From the NCBI GenBank assembly GCA_964487555.1, contig CAZART010000035.1, positions 1 to 42,490 on the forward strand: a stretch of DNA of 42,490 nucleotides, in the 5' to 3' direction. This document shows positions 33,435 through 40,036 of this stretch, piece after piece. The position numbers were made by a program, and so were the translations under genes. Every line of letters starts with the position of its first letter. Positions within the stretch are counted from its first letter, which is position 1. Source of the stretch: CAZART01 sp964487555. Lineage in GTDB: Bacteria; Bacteroidota; Rhodothermia; Rhodothermales; VXPQ01. The notes under the pieces are model-generated. The model was given only the letters and a program-made list of their open reading frames with translations, searched no databases and had not been told where the DNA came from.

Positions 33435-34208
33435 ATGAAGTCCTTCGCCCGCGTTGATCTTCTTGGCTGTCCCGTCGACGCCATCTCCTATTCCGACACG
33501 GTAGACCAGATACGAAATGCCGTACGCTCTAGCACGCCGCTGCGGATCGCCGTTATCAACGTCGACATGGTCGTCAAGGCTCGGCGAGATTCGCGCTTTG
33601 CGGCCGACCTCTGGAGCTCGGAGCTGGCCATTGCCGACGGTGTGCCGGTCGTCTGGGCCGGCACCCTCCTCGGCACGCCCACGCGCGGACGCGTCAGCGG
33701 AACCGATCTCGTATGGAGCTGCGCCCGCGTCTCCGCGGAGACCGGCTGCAGCGTCGCCTTCATCGGTGCACGCCCGGGTGTAGCCCTTCGTGCTGCCCGT
33801 GCGATGCAGGCGCGCTACCCGGGCGCCGAATTGCACGCGATACCTACGCCTTTTCCGCTTGACGAAGCCGCAAGCCTCGAATTGGCCGCCAAGATCAAAG
33901 CGCGCAACGCGAAGATTGTCCTCGCCGCCCTAGGAGCGCCGCGCCAGGAACGATGGATCCATCGATACCTGGATGACTGCGGTGCCGTAGTCGGGCTTGG
34001 AATAGGTTCCGCATTCGACATTATATGCGGCGATCAGAAGCGAGCGCCGCGTTGGATGCGCGACCACGGGTTCGAGTGGTTCCACCGCATGATGCAGGAT
34101 CCTCGGCGCCTCGGGCGCCGATATCTCATGGAAGACAGTCCCTTCGTCTGGGCCGTCTTGCGCACGGCATTCGAAAGAAGAGTCAAACTCCAAAAAATAG
34201 GTTTCTGA
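33435..34208 (+). CDS. WecG/TagA/CpsF family glycosyltransferase (GT26)
   Basis: A 257-residue enzyme of GT26, whose members add the second sugar (ManNAc, ManNAcA or similar) to an undecaprenyl-diphosphate-linked first sugar. Family motifs are in order: VINVDMVVKARRD, then IADGVPVVWAGTLLGTP with the catalytic-type Asp, then RVSGTDLVW, VAFIGARPG, and finally ALGAPRQERWIHRY. The last 40 residues (YLMEDSPFVWAVLRTAFERR) are the basic, amphipathic membrane-binding tail. The ATG at 33435 (MKSFARVDLLGCPV) fits the family start; the frame opens at 33393. Its stop overlaps the next gene's ATG (TGATG). An early-step enzyme here suggests the right-hand operon can build its own lipid-linked glycan. Confidence 0.93.
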   Translation: MKSFARVDLLGCPVDAISYSDTVDQIRNAVRSSTPLRIAVINVDMVVKARRDSRFAADLWSSELAIADGVPVVWAGTLLGTPTRGRVSGTDLVWSCARVSAETGCSVAFIGARPGVALRAARAMQARYPGAELHAIPTPFPLDEAASLELAAKIKARNAKIVLAALGAPRQERWIHRYLDDCGAVVGLGIGSAFDIICGDQKRAPRWMRDHGFEWFHRMMQDPRRLGRRYLMEDSPFVWAVLRTAFERRVKLQKIGF

Positions 34209-35269
34209 TGAAGAAGCGCGCTCTGGTTACCGGCGGATGTGGGTTCGTCGGCCGTCGTTTTGTCAAGTGGCTCGTGGAGCACGACTACCACGTGACGGCT
34301 GTGGACGATCTGTCGACGGGATTACCTCTCGATGCCTGGCCCCTCCCCGTCCAGTTCCACAATGGCGATCGAGCACAAGTTGATTTTCGGTATGAAGACT
34401 TCCGCGAATATGCGAAGCATGCATCAGCCGATTTTGACCTCATCGTGCACCTTGCCGCCGTCGTAGGCGGACGCCTGACGATCGAAGGCGATCCTCTGGC
34501 GGTAGCCACCGATCTTGCGATTGACGCGACCTTCTTTAACTGGGTCGTGCGAGAGGAGCCGCGGCCCCGACAGGTCTTTTATTTCAGCTCGTCCGCGGCC
34601 TATCCCACTCACCTACAGACGGCAGAGAACCACTATCCGCTGTCGGAAGAAATGATCGGGTTCGACGAAGTGTTGGGGATTCCCGACATGACCTATGGGT
34701 GGTCGAAGCTTACCGGTGAATTCCTCGCGCAGTTCGCCGCCAGGAAGTACGACCTCAACGTCCTCATCTTTCGGCCTTTTTCAGGATATGGCGAGGAACA
34801 GGATTTTACGTACCCGTTTCCCAGCGTGATTCGCCGCGTCGCCCGCAAAGAGTCGCCTATCGTAGTATGGGGGAGCGGCAGCCAGCTTCGCGACTTCATT
34901 CACATCGAAGACGCCGTCGAGGCGACCTTCGCGGCCGCACTCCACATGAAGCCGGGCGAAGCGCTGAACCTGGGCAGCGGTGTCGGTACCAGTTTCACGG
35001 AGCTGGCCCGTCTCGCCGGTCAGGTCATCGGTCACCATGCGACGATCGTGAACGATCCTTCCAAACCGGAGGGTGTGTTCGCGCGCGTCGGCGAGTGCAG
35101 CCGGATGCGTTCCTTCTATGAACCGAAAATCAGCCTCGCCCAGGGCATTGAGCGGGTCTATCGGCATCAAATCGCCGCCGGACTCCTGGAACCGAAACCC
35201 GCTCCTGCGCGCAATGCTTCACACGTCGGAGCGGACGCAATCGCTCCCGCAGCTCGCGCGTTCGGTTAA
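34208..35269 (+). CDS. NAD-dependent nucleotide-sugar epimerase/dehydratase
   Basis: A 353-residue extended SDR enzyme. The NAD-binding loop VTGGCGFVGRRFV is at 7-19, the acidic residue VDDLST follows the second strand, FYFSSSAAYPT is the catalytic serine region, and YGWSKLTGEF has the YxxxK pair. RDFIHIEDAVEATFAA is the conserved C-terminal motif. The pattern resembles the GDP-mannose 3,5-epimerase / UDP-glucose 4-epimerase branch, but the substrate cannot be fixed; an ADP-heptose epimerase role (HldD) is not supported by its motifs. The ATG at 34208 overlaps the GT26 stop by one base, so it is translationally coupled and probably supplies a sugar for that operon. It is the last gene before the hairpin at 35279-35314. 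Confidence 0.88.
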   Translation: MKKRALVTGGCGFVGRRFVKWLVEHDYHVTAVDDLSTGLPLDAWPLPVQFHNGDRAQVDFRYEDFREYAKHASADFDLIVHLAAVVGGRLTIEGDPLAVATDLAIDATFFNWVVREEPRPRQVFYFSSSAAYPTHLQTAENHYPLSEEMIGFDEVLGIPDMTYGWSKLTGEFLAQFAARKYDLNVLIFRPFSGYGEEQDFTYPFPSVIRRVARKESPIVVWGSGSQLRDFIHIEDAVEATFAAALHMKPGEALNLGSGVGTSFTELARLAGQVIGHHATIVNDPSKPEGVFARVGECSRMRSFYEPKISLAQGIERVYRHQIAAGLLEPKPAPARNASHVGADAIAPAARAFG

Positions 35270-35278
35270 TCCAAATAC

Positions 35279-35314
35279 GAAGCGGGGCGCGACCGTACGA
35301 CCGCGCCCCGCTTC
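35279..35314. terminator. Perfect 13-bp-stem hairpin between convergent genes
   Basis: The arms gaagcggggcgcg (35279-35291) and cgcgccccgcttc (35302-35314) are perfect inverted repeats with a 10-base loop. The hairpin lies 10 bp after the epimerase stop and 31 bp before the stop of the opposing lectin gene, the right place for a bidirectional terminator. No T-run is seen on either side. Confidence 0.8.
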
Positions 35315-35344
35315 AACACCTTCGAATGAAGATCTCCCCTCCTC

Positions 35345-38300
35345 TCACTTCACGAGGAGCATCGTCTTCGATTCGGAAAACTGTCCGGCAATGATCCGAT
35401 AGAGATACACGCCGCTCGACAAGTTCGCCCCGTCAAATGACGCCTCATGAATGCCGGCTCCCTGGACGTCGTCGGCGAGAAGCGCCACCAGCCGGCCAGA
35501 CATATCGAACACCTCCAGCCTCACGTGTACCTGTTCCGGAAGCTGATAGGCTATCACCGTCTGAGGGTTGAACGGATTCGGGTAGTTACCGATCAGCGAG
35601 AAGCTCGCCGGCGCCGTGCCGTGCGCAGAGGTCGAACTGGTCACCACATTCTCCGTTTGTTCTGTCGCACCCAAGGTTGACGTACTGCGGAACGGTCCCG
35701 CCTCCAACACGAGGTAGCCTACTTCTTCTCGTGCGTGATTCGTCTCCTCGTCGGCGGACTGCTCCTCTTCCAGCTTCAGACGAACGCTCGAGCTGGTCAA
35801 CCCGCGGTATCGTAGCGTGGCCGTATCCATGCCGTTCGCCGTCTGCATCGCGGCCAAAAATACCGGTTCGTTAGGATACGATTGACCGAACGTAACCTGC
35901 TCGAAAATGCTAGGGATGCCTCCATCGGCCATGCCGGCCTCGTAGCGGAGAGCTTCGATCAGGCCTGAGCCTTTCGAAATCGCCACGTAGGCGACCTTTT
36001 CCTGACTATGGCTCGGACTCGTTTCCTGGCCCTGCAGTTGAAGGTCCAATCCCGTGCTCGTCACGTTCCACTGGCGCGTAACGACCGCGCCGGGATCGTT
36101 AGCCGTGACGACCTGGCTAAAGACGAGCGGAGTGGCATTAAATGCCGACGCGAAGGCAACGTTCGACGCGTCGGAACTTGCCGAGATATGGCCGGCCTCG
36201 ATGACCGTCCCGTTCTCTAACGTGTACCTTCCCGCTTCGAAAACAACGTATTGGACCGTTTCCGGTACGTGGGAGCCGTCGAGGTAATCCCATTCATCTA
36301 CCTGGAATTCGAAGCCGCTCGAAGTCACGTTCTTTGCCCGCGTCACTGAGGCCTGCCCGCCGTTATACGACACGGGCGAAAGCACGACGACAGGATCGGC
36401 AAACGACGTCTTGAAGCTTACCTTGTGCCACTGGCTGCCGTCCGCCTGTCCGACGGTTACGGTGCCGCTCTCTCCCACCATCGTACTCGCAGAAATAGTT
36501 GCGACGCACTCGATCAAACCGTCTTCGATGACGAGAAAACCCACGACCTCAGAGGTGTGGGCCGTCTCGGTGTCGGCGGACCTCTCCTCTTCGATCATTA
36601 CGGCGAAACCGTTCGTCGTGAGGTCTCGGTAGCGGAGCGTAGCGGCGTCGAGCCCGTCTGCCGTTTGCATCGACGCCAACAGCACGGGAGGTTCCGGGAA
36701 ATTCCCTGCGAAGGACACAGATGCAAAGTTAGACTTGATGACGTCGGCGGTCGCACCCACCTCAAAGAGACGACCGCTTATGGTCCCCTCGCCCTTAGAA
36801 AACGCAAGGTATGCGACGCGCTCCTGGCCGTGTGGCGGGTTTCCTTCTTCACTCTGAATAAGCAGATCGAGCCCGCTATTCGTCACATTACGCTGCCGTG
36901 TAACGGCTGCGGAGGGATCGTTCGTCGTGACGATCTGGCTTAGGACGACAGGAGCCTCGGTGAAGCTCTGGCTAAACGGAACAGTCTGATAGCCGGAACC
37001 GGCCGTGATGTGGCCTGCCTCTACAACGGCTCCGTTTTCGAGCGTATGGAGGCCCGACTCCAGCACGACGTAGTGGACCGTTTCCGTTGTATGGGCGCCG
37101 TCCAGGTAATCCCATTCATCGACCTGGAACTCAAAGTCGGAAGACGTAACGTTTCGCACCCGAACCGTGCTCGGTTGCGGGCCATTAAACGAGAGGGGCG
37201 ACATCACGACCACAGGATCTACGTAGACCTTCTGCAAACTGACGCGTTGCCACTTGTAGCGGTCGGCCTGTCCAATAGCCATCGAGCCGGCTTCGCCGAT
37301 TGAAGAACCTGACAGCGGAGGCGACGGGGTCGGTGAAGGCGGCGGGGTCGGTGAAGGCGGTGGGGTCGGTTCGGGATCGCCGGTGATATCGCGCTGATCC
37401 GCACCGGCATCGGCCCCTATGAGCGGTCTCAGGTCGCTTTCAATATCCGTTTCGACAAGCACGCCGGACGGCAGCGCGACACCGTGGCCGATCGCCTCGG
37501 ATCCCTCCGTCAGCCGCCAGCCCTCTTCAGACGTTGCATCCACTATCTGGCGCACGGAGACATCGAGCATATCGCTCGCGGCGTCGCCATTGATCGTCGA
37601 TCGCCACTCCTTAATGTCATTCCCGCGGTAAAAGGTACCGTCCTCCCCCTTCACGAGGAACGCCTCGCCGGGCGTAGAACCCAGGTGCGGCCAGTAGAGA
37701 TTGCCATTCACCTTATTCGTGCGTACGTGCGCCAGCGACAGACCCTCGATCTTGATCTCGTTGTTTGTGACACCGTCGCGTGAGCCGTTGCTTACGAAGA
37801 GATTGTTATAGATCTCGTTGTAGCCGTCCTCCGCGCGGCGCTGGCCGTCCAGGCGAATCCACATCCCGGTTCCTTCGTTCGAGACAATGGTATTGTGAAC
37901 GATTGTGTTCCGGCTTGCCGCCTGCGATTGCAGGCCCTGTCCGGACGAGTTGTCACGGTTGCGCGTGCCGAATATGACGTTGTTGCGAACGAGCGTGTTG
38001 ATCGTGTTCTTCTCGAGCAGGATACCCGCACCGAGGTTTCTAACGAGGTAGGAGTTCTCGATAACGTTTCCGTCGTTCGTCTCATCAAACCAGATTCCGC
38101 GAGCGTGGTTGTCCGCAGAACGGTGGTGCCGAACTACGACGTTCGTCGACCCGATCATTTTGATTCCGCCGCACGCCCAGCCTTGAGCGTGGTCCTTCCA
38201 GTTGTTGCGCGAGGTCTCGTTGTATTCGAGAATGCAGCCCTTGCAGCTTCCTCCCATGCCCACCTGGCCGTGATCGTTGACAAAGTTGCCGCGATAGGTA

Positions 38301-39259
38301 TGATTACTACCCCACACGCCGATCCCTTTGCCGTTCGTCCACTCTACGGTGTTCTCTTCGATCAAGGACCCTTCGCTCCCGGGACATAGGGCGACCCACT
38401 GCGCCCCGTTGGCTGCATGTCGGAATGTAAATCCGATCACGCGGAACCACCCGGCCTGCTTGACGCCGCCGCACCAATCCTCCCGGGCTCCGCGAGGAAG
38501 AAACAGCGCGCTGCGGTGAGCGACTTCGACGGAGTGACCATCTGGTGCGTCGTCTCCAGAAAGCCGCATGTAGATGGCCTGCGGGTTCGTGTCGGATCCT
38601 TCGACGTAAAACGTCCCCGGAACGACGGCCGATCGTGAATAGACCGGCTTCAATGCGTCTCCGTCGATCGCGAGGAGTTCGCGTCTAAATTCGGGAGAAC
38701 GATCGATGGTCGTCTTTTTAGGGTCGGCGGGGAGCGGGGTCGTCCACGTGTGGCGCCAGGCATTGCCTGACGGCGTCCATCCTCTGTTGAGGGGCTCCGC
38801 GCCGGTTATCACGACCTCGTCTCCGGGGTAGGCTGCGAAGGTGATTTGCTTTCCGGGCTTCCCGGATACCTGAGGCTCAATGGATTCTCTGTATACGCCG
38901 GCGCGGACGAGAACGACGTCACCCGGCTTTAAAACGCCGTCGCGCGTCGACCGACTCAAGGTTTTCCATGGCTGCGACTTCGTGCCGGCGTTGGAGTCGC
39001 TTCCGTTCTTCTGATCGATCCAGTAAATGGTATTGGTGCCGGTCGCGAAGTACACTTCAACCGAGATACACGAGCCCTGGTCGTTTCGAATCATGCCGTC
39101 TGTGGCACAGCTCATGCGTTGCAGGGGGTTCGCGTCGGGACCGGCCATGGTCTGCGCCTGGGCTGGCGTTGCAGCCGCGAGCAGTAACAGGGGCAAAAAG
39201 AGTGTTGGGAGTACGCTGGGCTTGGACACGAGCCCAGTCTTACGGTAGGTATACATCAT
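35345..39259 (-). CDS. T9SS-secreted beta-helix protein with six H-type-lectin-like units
   Basis: A 1304-residue secreted protein. The signal peptide (1-36) ends PAQAQ. Residues about 60-620 form a DUF1565/parallel beta-helix region (IDQKNGSDSNAGTKSQPWKT; VLVRAGVYRESI; later PbH1 coils such as VVRHHRSADNHARGIWFDE). A proline-rich linker follows at about 625-648 (PPPSPTPPPSPT). Then come two sets of three H-type-lectin-like units, about 650-915 and 916-1190. Each set has one unit with FEFQVDEWDYLDG, one with VTRQ.NVT..GLDL and one with ASMQTA.G.DTATLRYR. The type A T9SS tail is at about 1225-1304 (NYPNPFNPQTVIAY, final MLLVK). H-type lectins bind GalNAc-like sugars and assemble as trimers or hexamers. 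It is the tailed relative of the beta-helix protein at 27713-29578. Binding to the local polysaccharide is inference. Confidence 0.9.
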   Translation of the reverse strand: MMYTYRKTGLVSKPSVLPTLFLPLLLLAAATPAQAQTMAGPDANPLQRMSCATDGMIRNDQGSCISVEVYFATGTNTIYWIDQKNGSDSNAGTKSQPWKTLSRSTRDGVLKPGDVVLVRAGVYRESIEPQVSGKPGKQITFAAYPGDEVVITGAEPLNRGWTPSGNAWRHTWTTPLPADPKKTTIDRSPEFRRELLAIDGDALKPVYSRSAVVPGTFYVEGSDTNPQAIYMRLSGDDAPDGHSVEVAHRSALFLPRGAREDWCGGVKQAGWFRVIGFTFRHAANGAQWVALCPGSEGSLIEENTVEWTNGKGIGVWGSNHTYRGNFVNDHGQVGMGGSCKGCILEYNETSRNNWKDHAQGWACGGIKMIGSTNVVVRHHRSADNHARGIWFDETNDGNVIENSYLVRNLGAGILLEKNTINTLVRNNVIFGTRNRDNSSGQGLQSQAASRNTIVHNTIVSNEGTGMWIRLDGQRRAEDGYNEIYNNLFVSNGSRDGVTNNEIKIEGLSLAHVRTNKVNGNLYWPHLGSTPGEAFLVKGEDGTFYRGNDIKEWRSTINGDAASDMLDVSVRQIVDATSEEGWRLTEGSEAIGHGVALPSGVLVETDIESDLRPLIGADAGADQRDITGDPEPTPPPSPTPPPSPTPSPPLSGSSIGEAGSMAIGQADRYKWQRVSLQKVYVDPVVVMSPLSFNGPQPSTVRVRNVTSSDFEFQVDEWDYLDGAHTTETVHYVVLESGLHTLENGAVVEAGHITAGSGYQTVPFSQSFTEAPVVLSQIVTTNDPSAAVTRQRNVTNSGLDLLIQSEEGNPPHGQERVAYLAFSKGEGTISGRLFEVGATADVIKSNFASVSFAGNFPEPPVLLASMQTADGLDAATLRYRDLTTNGFAVMIEEERSADTETAHTSEVVGFLVIEDGLIECVATISASTMVGESGTVTVGQADGSQWHKVSFKTSFADPVVVLSPVSYNGGQASVTRAKNVTSSGFEFQVDEWDYLDGSHVPETVQYVVFEAGRYTLENGTVIEAGHISASSDASNVAFASAFNATPLVFSQVVTANDPGAVVTRQWNVTSTGLDLQLQGQETSPSHSQEKVAYVAISKGSGLIEALRYEAGMADGGIPSIFEQVTFGQSYPNEPVFLAAMQTANGMDTATLRYRGLTSSSVRLKLEEEQSADEETNHAREEVGYLVLEAGPFRSTSTLGATEQTENVVTSSTSAHGTAPASFSLIGNYPNPFNPQTVIAYQLPEQVHVRLEVFDMSGRLVALLADDVQGAGIHEASFDGANLSSGVYLYRIIAGQFSESKTMLLVK
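37326..37373 (-). repeat. 18-bp tandem repeat coding the Pro-rich linker
   Basis: ggggtcggtgaaggcggc occurs at 37326-37343, again with one change at 37344-37361, and starts a third time at 37362. On the minus strand it encodes the PPPSPT repeat that joins the beta-helix to the lectin units. Copy-number change would alter linker length without shifting the frame. Confidence 0.85.
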
Positions 39260-40036
39260 TACCTAAGTACGTATGATGGAAGGATGACGATGAGTAGCGA
39301 GTGCACATACGTCACTCACGCCATAATCCTGTAACGCGCGCATACAGACGTGCCCGGTAGATTCGCGCGTTGATCGGGAAAATGGATGCGGGTCATGTTG
39401 CTGGAGAGCGACCCGCGGAATGCAGCAGCCAACAAATGTTGGGCCAAAGGTTTCGTGCAGCAGACACGGCCTCCTGTCGACACCGGAACATTTCAAAACG
39501 AAACGCTCAGGTACCGAAACGCCCGCCCACGAGGGCAGCCTCAGGTTCTTCCGAGCAGCTGGACGCACGGCCCTGATGCGGCTGACCATCGTGGAGCCGC
39601 ATCCGTTTGGGGACAGTACTTTTCGCTGCCCGGGGATGAGATCGGCAAGGCAGACCGATCCATCCTGCAACGAGATTCGAGAGGAGACGCGCCGCCGTCG
39701 AAAGGCTCAAATTCCTTTGCGGAGGGCCGACTCGGACGAGGTCACTGTCTAGTACCGCACGACCGCCCTGGAGGGGTGGGAGGAGGATCGGCGGAAGCAG
39801 CAAAAAAGCGCCTCTACTATCGAAACTGCCGCTAGATAGTAACGAACATGTCTTTAAGTGTAAAGCGGAAACGAGTCGAAGTCGCCGGCACCGGCAAACA
39901 TTTCCGCCTCCGTAGCCAACTTCTTCCGGCGCAGCTTTTCCCGATTCAACTGATTCCGCCGAGCCCCGGGTATGCGACGACTACATCAAGACATTGAAAA
40001 CTTCAAGATACCGTCGCGCAAAACCGGGTACGAGAC
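39260..40036. other. 777-bp intergenic region without a convincing gene
   Basis: It separates two divergently transcribed T9SS genes, so it should hold a promoter for each. Open frames of up to about 149 codons exist on both strands, but their translations are Arg/Ser/Pro-rich, carry no recognisable motif and resemble chance frames in GC-rich DNA. A 49-codon frame at 39848-39997 on the plus strand (MSLSVKRKRVEVAGTG) is the most protein-like, but is not supported further. The stretch 39815-39870 is locally AT-richer and carries two inverted repeats. I see no transposase remnant, tRNA or rRNA. Confidence 0.5.
39815..39841. promoter_or_regulatory. Inverted repeat upstream of the kelch T9SS gene
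   Basis: tactatc (39815-39821) and gatagta (39835-39841) form a perfect 7-bp inverted repeat with a 13-base loop, about 200 bp before the gene start. A second short one, cttta-agtg-taaag, follows at 39852-39865. They could be operator sites or an RNA hairpin; there is no direct evidence for either. Confidence 0.35.

Noticed and set aside
34208..35269. Assignment of the epimerase as hldD (ADP-heptose epimerase)
   Set aside because: Tempting because hldD would complete the heptose route, but the motifs (GGCGFVG, SSSAAYPT, LRDFIHIED) fit the broader GDP-mannose/UDP-glucose epimerase branch better, and it sits in the other operon.
39386..39835. 149-codon open frame on the plus strand in the 777-bp gap
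   Set aside because: No motif, low-complexity Gly/Arg/Ser composition and no ribosome-binding site; probably a chance frame.
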